Assembly: GCA_964058805.1 (NCBI GenBank)
Contig: CAXKVV010000413.1
Span: 1 to 60,542, forward strand
Reading direction: 5' to 3'
Origin: Schoenoplectus triqueter
Taxonomy: Eukaryota; Streptophyta; Magnoliopsida; Poales; Cyperaceae
DNA length: 60,542 bases
Notes under the pieces: model-generated
The model's database searches: none
What the model was told of the DNA's origin: nothing
The model's input: only the letters and a program-made list of their open reading frames with translations
Position numbers and translations under genes: made by a program
Shown: positions 49,733-59,839 of the stretch, in pieces
How the letters are laid out: the number at the start of each line of letters is the position of its first letter
How positions within the stretch are numbered: position 1 is the first letter of the stretch

Positions 49733-50557
49733 TAGTGATATGCTAAAACCCGCCGGGTATAACCCGTACCCGTGTACCCGCGACCCGTACCCGCGGTATC
49801 CGTACCCGTGCCCGGGTAGAGGCGGGTAAACGGGTACACGGGTACGGGTGTGAGAAGGGCAGGGCAGTGATTTTTTGGAAAAAACCCGTTGTACCCGTTT
49901 ACCCGCGTACCCGTGCCCGTACCCGCGCCCGTACCCGTGTACCCGCGCCCGTACCCGTGTACCCGCGCCCATGTACCCGCGTACCCGCCTGTTTTTTTTA
50001 AATAATTCAAAATTATTTTTAAAGTAATTGATTTTCTAAATTTTTATTTATATTTTACTTTTTAAATTAATTGATTTAAAATATTTTTTATTTATATTTT
50101 AAACGTTCATTTTAAATTATTTGATTTTTAAATGTTCATTTTAATTTTTTTTATCTATTTTTTGATTTAATCTATTGTTTTAAAATAATTGAAAAAATGA
50201 ACGTTTAGAAAATATATTATTCTTTTAAAATGAACGTTTATATTTGTACTTAGCCGAAATGATATTATTCACATTTTACGACATTCCAAAATAAAAAATA
50301 TATTTATAAAACAAAAACAGCAAAAAAAAAAAAATCGTACCCGTACACGTACCCTTCTACCCGTGCCCGCGTACCCCCGTACCCGTACCCATGGTACCCG
50401 TGTACCCGCGACGGGCACGGGTATGAGACGAGTAGGGTACGGTTTTGAAAAAAAAAACCCGTCTACCCGTGCCCGCCGTACCCGTCTACCCGCCGTACCC
50501 GCCGCCCACCGCGGGTGTACCCAGCCCGTGCCCGCGGTACCCGCCGGCAAAACACTA
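49733..50557. mobile_element. 825-bp hAT-like element rich in GGGTACCCG subterminal repeats
   Basis: Flanked by the 8-bp direct repeat ATTCGGTC at 49725-49732 and 50558-50565. The terminal repeats are TAGTG and CACTA. Dozens of CCCGTACCC/GGGTACGGG copies in both orientations fill the two subterminal zones (49747-49988 and 50335-50553); the core between them is AT-rich and non-coding. Open frames in the repeats encode only low-complexity Gly/Arg/Tyr or Pro/Val/Thr text. The element ends about 200 bases upstream of the TCTP ATG. Confidence 0.9.
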
Positions 50558-50949
50558 ATTCGGTCTACCGGATCGTTTGTGGGTTATTTTTATATTAAAA
50601 AAATTATAAATTATAAATTATAAAAAAAAATATTTTAAAAAAAATTAACAAATGGAAGGACCATGGACCTGGTGTACGGCCTAACTCTGGCTGCACACTG
50701 GGTCTGCGGTTGACAAATTCGATTAAAATTGGATCATGCGATGAGTGTTTTTAAGAATGGTTTTGGTAAGATCTCCATTTGTATTTGTTTTAAGATCTAA
50801 AAGATAATGCATTGTACGCCCTGCACCTGCATGGTTATTTTTTTTAAATAAAGGAGTGCTTTTAAACCGATTAATTCATTTTTATAAATTATATTTTTTA
50901 GTAAATTATTATTGTTTAAATTATTGTTTTATATAACAACCTCGGTCAA
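50558..50949. other. AT-rich spacer, no gene
   Basis: Low-complexity AT-rich DNA between the hAT-like element and a GC-rich island. I see no structure beyond poly-A/T runs. Confidence 0.5.
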
Positions 50950-51310
50950 GTTTGCCCACGGCCACGCATGTCTTCGGGTACGGCTGCGGGCGCCACAGTC
51001 ACATGCGGCGCCGATCACGTGCATTGATGGTCATATTCAGTGTCAGCTATATGCACCAATGGCCATGAGCGGCATCAGTCATGTGCATCGATGGTCACGT
51101 GCGCGTGTTTCTGCGATCACAACCATGTGCATCCATAACCGCATGCGTAGAAGTTGTGGCCGATGTTGGATGCACATAGTCGTGTATGCACACACACACA
51201 TTGTTGTTAGTGCATGCTCATGTAGTCGTCAGTGCACGTGATCAATATTACATGTGGCCGACGCAGCACGTGGCCATCGGCGCACGCGGTCTATGCCGCA
51301 CGTGGAGTAG
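50950..51310. repeat. GC-rich island of CACGTG and CATGTGCAT repeats
   Basis: A 360-base stretch packed with short alternating purine-pyrimidine words. Five CACGTG G-boxes occur (near 51016, 51097, 51235, 51266 and 51299), with GTGCATTGATGGTCA-like and GTGCATCGATGGTCA-like copies. The open frame at 50912-51241 is His/Cys/Arg-rich and looks like repeat translation. It may be the subterminal part of an unrecognised DNA transposon. Confidence 0.5.
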
Positions 51311-51462
51311 ATAACAAAAGCAATTCCGTTTTGCTCTCGTGATAAGATAACAAAGAATAAAAGAAGTTTCTTTATCGAACATTTTATGAGTCACACCACC
51401 AGTTCAAAAAATATAAACCAACTATAATCTGCATGGGAAAAAAGAACTGTAATCAAGGTTAC

Positions 51463-51496
51463 AAGTCTGCGGTCTGAGTTTTTGGACCGCAGACTT
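51463..51496. repeat. 12-bp perfect GCGGTC/GACCGC hairpin
   Basis: AAGTCTGCGGTC (51463-51474) and GACCGCAGACTT (51485-51496) pair perfectly around a 10-base loop. TGGTTCAGGG follows, as in the palindromic blocks of the LTRs. It may lie in an LTR fragment. Confidence 0.8.
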
Positions 51497-51761
51497 GGTT
51501 CAGGGCTTCCCTTTTTAATTTTTAAATTGAAATAACCCTTTGTTTGATGACTATCTTCAGATTCGATTTTAGACCAAGTCTATTTGAAGATCTATTATAA
51601 TAGGAAGTCGATAAAGTAAGACGCGTTTCCAACTTAAACTCTTGTGCTAGCCGTCTGATCTGATGAATAAATATGGTATTATTTCCAGCGGGACGGCTGT
51701 GATTGCAACCGAGTTATTTCCGGGACAACGACGGCCTGAGCGAACAATATAATATTGTGAG

Positions 51762-52059
51762 TAGAGGTGGCAATGGTCAGGTCGGGTCGAGGTCGGGTTT
51801 AGGTTCAGATCGGGTGGGTGGGGTGAGTTTGACTTTCTTGAAGAAATCGAGTCAGGTCACGATCGGGTCGGGTCAATTTTTTTTAAAATCTTCGATAGAT
51901 TTCGATTGGATTAAAGGTCATTTGATTTCGGGTTGGGTCGAGTCAGGTCATATTCGGATCGGGTCAATTTGATTTTTTTTAAAGAATCAGGTCGGGTCGG
52001 GTTCGGATTCGGACGAGTCAGACGAGTTTTTCAGATCGAGTCAAGTTATGCCACCTCTA
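51762..52059. mobile_element. 298-bp hAT-like MITE with GGTCGGGT repeats
   Basis: Perfect terminal inverted repeats TAGAGGTGGCA and TGCCACCTCTA. The 8-bp flanks ATTGTGAG (51754-51761) and ATTATGAG (52060-52067) differ at one base. The interior is rich in GGTCGGGT/GATCGGGT. An 89-codon frame inside is repeat translation. Confidence 0.88.
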
Positions 52060-52067
52060 ATTATGAG

Positions 52068-53263
52068 TAACCTCTATTTGCAAAAAAAGGTAAAATGACT
52101 ACTTGGCTGCATAATAAAGTTCGGACTAATGGTTCAACTCAAGATCGGTTCAAGTTCGAGTTAATCTGTTTTGATCTAATATTGTTTGACCTAATTTATC
52201 TCGGTAGTTAAATGAGCTGAGTTTAAGTCGTAAAAATCATTAAGCATTTCGAAAGCATAGTAAACTAAGTCCAAACAATATAAAAATTAGTATTCTACAA
52301 GATTATGATATAATTTTTTTATTAAGCTACTTAAATTAAAATTTAAACTTGTAGCGTTTCGACCGAAGTGTAATTGGAATCACAATAGACAAACTCCAAT
52401 TATATATATGAATATTAAATGGATATAAGAATTTAAAACTATATCCATTTTAAATGAATATGAATATGAAATAAATATTCAACAAATATGAATTCAGTGA
52501 CAAATAAGAGTAAAATTAATATATAATACTAATAAATATGAAAATTTATTAAAAATAATTATTTTAAAATAATAAAAATATTTTAGATAACAATTAGCGT
52601 TTGAAGTATTTGTTAATATTTGTAATAAATAACATTATATGAAAATAAAACCTTGATAACTTATACTAATTTATAACTAAAAACTTTCCATTTCAGATAC
52701 GATATTTCTTCAAATAGAAGAAATATCAAGTCGACCAAAAGATATAATATTCATTCCATTTACATCCTAATTGTTAGTTAGTTAGTTAGTTAGTTAGATC
52801 GGCTCAACACGAAAAATCACACAGCATACTCTAAAGTATCGGCAACCAATTTTGCAAAGAGTTCATATCATATTATCGACAATTATATTAGGAGATATTA
52901 TAATAAATAATTAGTGAAAATAATTAGTAAAATTAAATGAGATAGCTACCTATATAAACTCATCCATTTCATTATAATCATCATAAAAAAAATAAAATGA
53001 ATTAAATTATATTGAGATTTGCTTCTCTTTTATCTTTCTCTTTTTAACCCATTTTATCAAAAAAAAATCCTCCAATTTTATTCCAAATTCTCTTAAAAAC
53101 ATCCAAGATCTCATCTTTCACCTAATCATTCTCATTCAAATCCATGATTGAGCTCTTAACTATAAATTAGGAGTATGACAATTTATATCAGAGTCTCAAG
53201 ATCACATCTGGATTCGATTTCTAAATTCAAGATGATAAGAATCAGATGACAATTATGGTAAGA
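52068..53263. other. AT-rich spacer, no gene
   Basis: No open frame of interest. A (GTTA)x6 microsatellite sits at 52773-52797. An ATGAATATGAAATAAATATTC-like self-complementary tract lies near 52450. Confidence 0.5.
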
Positions 53264-53268
53264 CCAAC

Positions 53269-53899
53269 TGATAAGCCTCATTTATATATTATATTCAATT
53301 AGGGTTTTATCTCAAAAACTATGCATTTTATGTTAATTGTTAAGAATTTATTTAGTTTTTATGTCGAGTTCGAGATACTGCTGCATTTCTTGTTATTTTG
53401 CGGGTCATTGAGTGTAAACAAATATGTTAACATGAGAAATAATGCTTAGAACGAGATGGGTCGGATTTACATGAAGAAATCAAGTTAAAAACATTCCCAT
53501 ACCAAAATTGCGGACCGCAAATGCTCTCTGGTTCATTCTGAAAAAAATGACAAAAATTGCGGACCGCAATTTTAAAATGTCGGACCGCAATTTTTGGGCT
53601 GACAGCGCGAATTGGCAGTTTTAAAGCGGTTTTCTCATTGGAATTAATAGATTTTGATACCCCTTCGTCCCATACATGTCTCAACTATCTGGAGAGAAGT
53701 TCAAAAGCAAGAAAGAAGAGGAAGAACATCATTGGAGAGAGATTTGAAGGAGAACTCAAGAACCGGGCGAGAAATCGTAGATCTTCTTGGTTTATTCTTT
53801 TCTTTACTCTTTTCTCATGTTGTACTGTTGTTTAAACATGAATCTTGATACAAACTTTGACATGATTTGTGGCTAGACACCCTTCTAGGGGTCTAGGTG
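53269..53899 (+). repeat. truncated 5' LTR of Athila-like element 2
   Basis: Aligns to 57080-57688 at roughly 97% by eye. It then breaks off at GGGGTCTAGGTG into internal sequence. It has one extra palindrome unit (21 bases, about 53566-53586) that the 3' LTR lacks. Confidence 0.9.
53508..53592. repeat. B-type palindromes in 5' LTR (three units)
   Basis: TTGCGGACCGCAA at 53508-53520; a perfect 21-base palindrome centred on 53563 (AAAATTGCGG then A then CCGCAATTTT); and a third, imperfect unit (GTCGGACCGCAA) ending near 53592. CTCTCTGGTTCATTCTG lies between the first and second. Confidence 0.92.
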
Positions 53900-53947
53900 C
53901 CGGAGTTCAAACTTTGACCCGAGAAGCCTCAAGATGCCGGAGTTCAT

Positions 53948-55435
53948 GTGCACCAGAAACAACCCGACCTTCAGCCAGAAAATCAATTTGAGATGGAGCA
54001 AGAGGCTGACAAGGGAAACACCAATGCGCCAACGCCAAATCAGGTAAAGGGGGACATACCGAGGTATGTGCCCCCACACAGGTTTATCCCTTACCCTCAA
54101 AGACTTGTTAACACTAAATTGGATAAGCAATATGCTAGGTTTGTTGAATTATTAAAGAAATTGAATGTCAACATCACATTCACCGATGTTGTCGCTAAAA
54201 TGCCGACATATGCAAAGTTTTTGAAAGATATCTTGTCCAATAGGAGGAAATTAGATGATGAAATGGTAACCTTGACAGAAAAAGTGAGCGCGATAGTGAT
54301 GAATAAGCTACCCCCTAAGTTACAAGACCCGGGTAGTTTTACCATACCTTGTTCTATAGGTAGCACCAAATTCGACCGTGCTTTGTGTGACCTTGGGGCA
54401 AGTGTAAGTCTAATGCCAAAATCTATTTTTGATAGGATTGGGGTTGGTGAGTTAGTGCCAACAAAATTTTCTTTACAATTGGCGGACGGATCAGTAAAAT
54501 ATCCGGTGGGGCAAGTTGAGGATTTACCGCTTCAAGTGGGGAAATTTTACATTCCCATAGATTTTGTCGTAATTGAAATGGATGAGGACCCCAATACACC
54601 TTTAATTCTTGGCCGGCCATTCTTGAATACGGTCGGCACCCAAATAGATGTTAGAGGGGGAAAACTCACGTTTGAGATTGGAAAAGAAAAAGTCAAATTC
54701 GATATGTTTAAAGCTTTGAAATACCCCGCTAATGATGATAATTTTTGCAGGGTGGACAAGATTGACGTGATTGTTAAAGAAGAATTTGAAAAACTATCAA
54801 TCGCTGATTCGATTGATAAATTGGTCACGCATCCTTCCGACAGTGAATTCGAAAGATTTCTCGAACAAATGGAGTTGAAAATCTCAAAATCTGAAGAAAA
54901 GAGACACGAAACAGCACATCCAGCAGAAAATCTTCAGAATTACGGACCGAAGGATGAATTTGCGGACCGCAAAAAGTGCAAAAATGAGAGCAGGAAATTC
55001 CAGAGCCAAAATTGCGATCCGAAGTCCGAAATTTGCGGTCCGCAATTTTGTCAAGCTATCATATTTTCAACTTTAGAAGGTTTAGATTCGACCCAAAACC
55101 CTCCAATCTCACCCAAGGTCGAGCTACAACCTCTACCATCCACTCTAAGGGTTGAAGTCATTAATCCACTGACAAAGGAGAAACATAATGAGATTATGAA
55201 GGAAAAATCAAGAAAAACAATGATAAAGCACGATGACTCGGTGAGCACTGGTAGGGCAAAAGATAATGGTTTTCAAGCATCGCATAAAAGATTACTGAAG
55301 AAATGTAAAACCGACTGGCTGAGTGCTCTCAAAGTGACGAAGAAATGGGTTTGTTGTGGACGAAAAAGACCGAGTGATGAGGGATTGAGCATTTCTCTCT
55401 CTCTCTACAAACCTCAACCCCCGCCTAGCGATTGA
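53948..55435 (+). CDS. protease-containing ORF of Athila-like element 2
   Basis: A 495-codon frame with no stop. After a linker (DIPRYVPPHRFIPYPQRL) come LLKKLNVNITFTDVVAKMP and the retropepsin-like protease: PGSFTIPCSIG, CDLGASVSLMPKSIFD and LILGRPFLNTVG. The catalytic position reads DLGA, where element 1 has DSGA. The protease-RT spacer (residues about 300-390) contains two palindromic blocks read as NYGPKDEFADRKK and NCDPKSEICGPQF. RT, RNase H and integrase are deleted and the frame runs on into 3' sequence (ending YKPQPPPSD). The surviving long frame may be recent chance preservation or evidence that a protease-only product is tolerated. Confidence 0.85.
   Translation: MHQKQPDLQPENQFEMEQEADKGNTNAPTPNQVKGDIPRYVPPHRFIPYPQRLVNTKLDKQYARFVELLKKLNVNITFTDVVAKMPTYAKFLKDILSNRRKLDDEMVTLTEKVSAIVMNKLPPKLQDPGSFTIPCSIGSTKFDRALCDLGASVSLMPKSIFDRIGVGELVPTKFSLQLADGSVKYPVGQVEDLPLQVGKFYIPIDFVVIEMDEDPNTPLILGRPFLNTVGTQIDVRGGKLTFEIGKEKVKFDMFKALKYPANDDNFCRVDKIDVIVKEEFEKLSIADSIDKLVTHPSDSEFERFLEQMELKISKSEEKRHETAHPAENLQNYGPKDEFADRKKCKNESRKFQSQNCDPKSEICGPQFCQAIIFSTLEGLDSTQNPPISPKVELQPLPSTLRVEVINPLTKEKHNEIMKEKSRKTMIKHDDSVSTGRAKDNGFQASHKRLLKKCKTDWLSALKVTKKWVCCGRKRPSDEGLSISLSLYKPQPPPSD
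54941..55049. repeat. B-type palindromes inside the protease-RT spacer ORF
   Basis: TTACGGACCGAA (about 54940-54951) and TTTGCGGACCGCAAA (54959-54973) lie close together. A larger hairpin at 55008-55049 has AAAATTGCGATCC on the left and GGTCCGCAATTTT on the right around a 16-base loop. All are open in the ORF frame. Confidence 0.9.
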
Positions 55436-57079
55436 GGCACCCGCCTCAACCCCGCCCGCCTCCATTGTCTTCTTCCATTGTAAGTTCTTTATAGCTTTCT
55501 TTTCTTTCACGCATTGAGGACAATGCTTGATTTAAGTTTGGGGGAGTATTTGGAACTTACTTGTATCTGCATAGCATGTAGTTGTTATTATTGTTGCATT
55601 AAGATTATTACAATTTTTTTTTAGAAATTCAAATTTTAGTGGGTAATTTTGCAAAAAAAATTTAAAAACCTTAAGGGAAATTTTGGCAAAGGAGTAGTCT
55701 TGTTGTAAATTTTGGGAAATTGATTCGGGAATATACAAACTTTTCTAAATAACAGGTGGTGAATGAAAAAGGTTCTTAGGTTCGAAAAATCAGAAAAGAA
55801 TAAGCCCTAGGAAGTTTCTAGAATGATGAGTGTTTAAGAATTGACGTCTTCCCAAAAATTTTTATCAAACCTTGGAAATCCAATTTGTTTATTTATTTTA
55901 AATGAAAAACTTAATTAAGAAAGAGTGCTTATGGTAAGTGTCGACCGATGCTTTTGAAAGAAAAAAAAATCAATCAATCAAAAGGACCTGAAAATTAATA
56001 TGTAAATCTTTAGAAGGTCCAAATTATCGAGGCACCATGGTTAAGAGTACACATGTCGTGACATTCGCAAACAAATAAAAAGAAAAATTCTGATTCAAAT
56101 AAGATCAAATTAAGCTTCAAATGTGCTAGGGTGGTATTATGGAACTCCCTAACCCCCAACACGGCACGAGGTAGCCTCATGTGCGCATTTAGGGTTTCTT
56201 AATAAAACTTTGAGTTACACAAAAATAACCCGCGCGAGGTTCAGGATTAACACTTTAATTTTTTTTCTTTTATGGATTTGTTTGGTTTCATTTCATAGTT
56301 GAGGGGAAGGAAAAACTTTAGTGTTCATCATTTTTGGAAAGATTGTAGGGCATTACATTCAGGGGCGGATCCAGTACTATCCAGGGGGGGGCACGTGCCC
56401 CCCCCTGGATTTTGAAAAATAGTGCTTTTCGGTAATATTTTCGGCACGTGCCCCCCCTGGAAATTTTTTTGCCCCCCCATGAATTGTCTGATTATTTTTA
56501 TTGAGAAAAAAATATTTAATATCGTGCATAATGAAATAATTATGCAAAAATATCAAAATATAAAGTTCCTTGGTCGAACATCAACTTGATTATCTATTAC
56601 TTTGAGCTTTATTTTATTGTTATTTTAATATATAAAATGTTATTATTTAATAAAAAAATTATTAATTAAGTATATATATTAAATTATTATTATTTTTATT
56701 TAGTACCCGATTAATTAATGGATTTAAATCCGATAAGCCATTACAATCCGATAATTGCCCCCCCCCCCCTAATCAAAATCCTAGATCCGCCACTGATTAC
56801 ATTGAAAGTAAGAGTCTGGGGTAAAACTCCTCGAGTAAAACACCATGTGTGAAGTCAGAAATAACGAACAATTCCCAAAGTTTTTCCCAAAAACTCCAAT
56901 TAATGGCCGAACAAATTTGAAAGGATTTGTCTTAGGGTTAGTCACCTCTTTTTCAAACAGCTCACGACCTTTTGCATGTAGGTTAAATTTTCTTAGAACT
57001 TTGCTTAGTTTAGAGATGCACCCTAGGTCTCTGACTGAATCTTGCTTAGGGACAAGCAAGGTTTAAGTTTGGGGGAATT
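55436..57079 (+). other. 3' internal region of Athila-like element 2
   Basis: Non-coding tail with two purine tracts (AAGTTTGGGGGAG near 55536 and AAGTTTGGGGGAA just before the 3' LTR at 57080). The second is the likely polypurine primer. The nested hAT-like MITE (56360-56795) lies inside. Confidence 0.7.
56360..56795. mobile_element. hAT-like MITE with perfect 8-bp TSD, copy 2
   Basis: Flanked by ATTACATT at 56352-56359 and 56796-56803. The ends CAGGGGCGGATC and GATCCGCCACTG are inverted copies. It contains long G and C runs (GGGGGGGG near 56382, CCCCCCC near 56400, C tract near 56760). Confidence 0.95.
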
Positions 57080-58414
57080 TGATAAGCCTCATTTATATAC
57101 TATATTCAATTAGGGTTTTATCTCAAAAACTATGCATTTTATGTTAATTGTTAAGAATTTATTTAGTTTTTATGTCGAGTTCGAGATACTGCTGCATTTC
57201 TTGTTATTTTGCAGGTCATTGAGTGTAAACAAAGATGTTAACATGAGAAATAATGCTTGGAACGAGATGGGTCGGATTTACATGAAGAAATCAAGTTAAA
57301 AGCATTCCCATACCAAAATTGCGGACCGCAAATGCTCTCTGGTTCATTCTGAAAAAAATGACAAAAATTGCGGACCGTAATTTTTGGGCTGGCAGCGCGA
57401 ATTGGCAGTTTTAAAGCGGTTTTCTCATTGGAATTAATAGATTTTGATACCCCTTCGTCCCAGACATGTCTCAACTATCTGGAGAAAAGTTCAAAAGCAA
57501 GAAAGAAGAGGAAGAACATAATTGAAGAGAGATTTGAAGGAGAACTCAAGAACCGGGCGAGAAATCGTAGATCTTCTTGGTTTATTTTTTTTTTACTCTT
57601 TTCTCATGTTGTACTGTTGTTTAAACATGAATCTTGATACAAACTTTGACATGATTTGTGGCTAGACACCCTTCTAGGGGTCTAGGTGTAAACTCGATAA
57701 CTCGAATGGTTTAATTTTCTCGTTTGTTGATCTTTTAGTTCTTGTTGTTTGTGATTGCTGGTTTGTCTAAATTGTATGCCTAGTTTAATCAACTGCATGT
57801 TATCTTAGAAGTGAAAGCGGAAACCAAAAGGTGGAACTGAATCTTCTGACCCAAAATAGTGATCTAGGTTGTAGGCCAAGTACTTAACCGTGAAACTTAT
57901 TACCTAAGGGAAAACCGAGGAAACCTTAGAAATTGTGTGAGGTACCGAAAAGCGAAGTACAAAATCTAGGTTATGCCAAAGTGACTCACTGATCTTAATG
58001 GGCTTAGACTTGTAAGGTGAAGTACTTAATCGTGAAACCCGAATTGTTTAGGTACGGTACCAAGCCACGAAAGTGTAAATTTGGTACTAAAATCTGAGAT
58101 TGAATCCCCGACAAACACTAGAACATATTAAAAGATCAAATTGAGTGAATTGACCAAACGAGTGAGAGTGAAGCCGAAAGCCCCTGGAATCCTCAATCTG
58201 ATAAACTTTTCAGTCATTGTTGTTAGATTTACGCACTTTTAGTTTAATACAAAGCTCACTTTTGATTGTCTAGATTAGTGGAACTTGTTAGAACCGGTAA
58301 TTCATCCTTGTCCTTGTGGTTCGACACCCCAACTACTACTTGACTAGGCCGTACGCTTGCGGCTGAAATTAAGTATAAATTAGGATATTTATTAGCTTAG
58401 CAAAATACACATCA
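57080..58414 (+). repeat. complete 3' LTR of Athila-like element 2
   Basis: 1335 bases, starting TGATAAG and ending ACATCA, with a polypurine tract immediately before it. Palindrome units: TTGCGGACCGCAA at 57319-57331 and a mutated one (TTGCGGACCGTAA) at 57368-57380. Confidence 0.92.
57319..57384. repeat. B-type palindromes in 3' LTR (two units)
   Basis: One perfect 13-base unit and one with a C-to-T change in the right half, with CTCTCTGGTTCATTCTG between them. One unit fewer than the 5' LTR. Confidence 0.9.
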
Positions 58415-58742
58415 CCAACCAAGAATGATAATCCGCTTGAAGACAATCCTTCATTACCTCTCACTATCGAACAACACCTCATCAATATCTCAACCTATCT
58501 TCAAAAAATTGATTCTATATTGAGAAGACAATAACTGAATTTTCTTACAATGCAAGCTACACATCAACCACATATGACCATGGGCAGTGGCGTAGTCAGG
58601 ATTTTGACTTAGTGAGGTCCCATAGTTTTTTATGATAATTTATCATCATAAATTTTAATATACAAAACTTAATAATTTTCTTAATAACTTTCAAAATAGT
58701 AGTTATAAATTACAATGCTTTGCAATTGCGTGTGGCCACTGT
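58415..58742. other. spacer, possible partial MITE
   Basis: A CAGTGGCGTAGTCAGGATTT start at 58587 resembles another hAT-like MITE family, but I could not find its matching end. No gene. Confidence 0.4.
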
Positions 58743-59177
58743 CAGGGGTGGATGTACGTTGGGCTAGGGGGTAGCTGCCCTCTCTGGATTTTGAAAAATA
58801 ATATTTTTCGGTAATGCTTTCGGTAATTTGCCTCCTCCTGAAAATTTATTTTGCCTCCCCCTGGATCGTCTAATTAATTTTATTGAGAAAAATATATTTA
58901 ATATTATGTATAATGAAATAATTATGCAAAGATATTAAAACATAAAGTTTCGTAGACGAAAACGTTCTTCATCAACTTGATTATCTATTACTTTGAGATT
59001 TATTTTGTTATTATTTTTAATATATAAAATGTTATTATTTTAATAATTTTTTTATTAGATAAGAATATATTAAATTATTATTTTTTATTTAGTACATGAT
59101 TAGTTAATGGATTTGAACCCGATAAGGTATTACAATCCGATAATTGCCCCCTAACCAAAATCCTGCATCCGCCCATG
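58743..59177. mobile_element. hAT-like MITE, copy 3
   Basis: Starts CAGGGGTGGATG and ends CATCCGCCCATG. The flanks GCCACTGT (58735-58742) and GCCATTGT (59178-59185) match at 7 of 8 bases. The interior matches copy 2 (TGGATTTTGAAAAATA, TTTTCGGTAAT, CCGATAATTGCCCC). Confidence 0.88.
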
Positions 59178-59185
59178 GCCATTGT

Positions 59186-59839
59186 GCATCTGATATTGCT
59201 AGTTTCTCTCACATTTTCACTATTGTTGTGTGAATTCTAAGACTAATGACTCATATGTTTATCCTCTCTTTCATATATAGTATATTTGGATGGCACGGGA
59301 ACAATGGAATAGCTGTTGTTCTTAGAATAGAAATAATAACAGTGCAACCAAACATAAATTCTCTGTTTTGAAATAGTGAGAATAACTATTATTCTGCTAT
59401 TCCGATAGGAGATAGAATAATTGATATTCTTCTCAACTCTTCATTACTATTCTAAACAAAACAATTCAAATAATATTTCTACTATCCGGAATAAAATCAC
59501 CTTTGTACTATTCTTGTCAAACCATGAATTTTAACCTAAGCATTAATAATAGATGAGTGAGTAATTAAAATGACTTAATACGAACTAACAATGATATAGG
59601 AACAAATATGTAAATTAATATAATTAAAATCAAGTTCCAATTTAGTGATCCTAATACAGGTGCATAATCGATCAAGCTAAGAGTAAATAACAATGTAAAT
59701 AATGTAGATTTAATGGACGTTCAAAATTAAACTAGCAAGTAATGACTTATAATAACATTTATGTTTAAATTTTAATTTGAACCAATTAAAAATCTTAAAA
59801 GAGGATAGCCACGCGATACACTATAAGTTCTCCCACAAA
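59186..59839. other. AT-rich spacer, no gene
   Basis: A repetitive-looking block (59280-59520, TTTGGATGGCACGGGAACAATGG at its left) may be a MITE. I found no clean inverted ends. Confidence 0.4.

Larger units (their letters stand above)
53269..58414 (+). mobile_element. Athila-like Ty3 element 2, internally deleted, with 5-bp TSD
   Basis: The ends are TGATAAG (53269) and ...ACATCA (58414), flanked by the perfect target duplication CCAAC at 53264-53268 and 58415-58419. Inside: a truncated 5' LTR (to 53899), a protease-containing ORF, a short 3' region with a polypurine run, a nested hAT-like MITE (56360-56795), and a full 3' LTR (57080-58414). The rest of the 5' LTR, the primer-binding site, gag, and all of RT, RNase H and integrase are missing. 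It is non-autonomous and also lacks a priming site. Confidence 0.92.

Noticed and set aside
49646..50550. Several 80-108-codon ORFs rich in Gly, Tyr, Arg, Thr, Val and Pro
   Set aside because: They are translations of the GGGTACCCG repeats of the hAT-like element, in both strands and several frames.
51703..51972. 89-codon Gly/Ser-rich ORF
   Set aside because: It lies mostly inside the 298-bp MITE and translates GGTCGGGT repeats.
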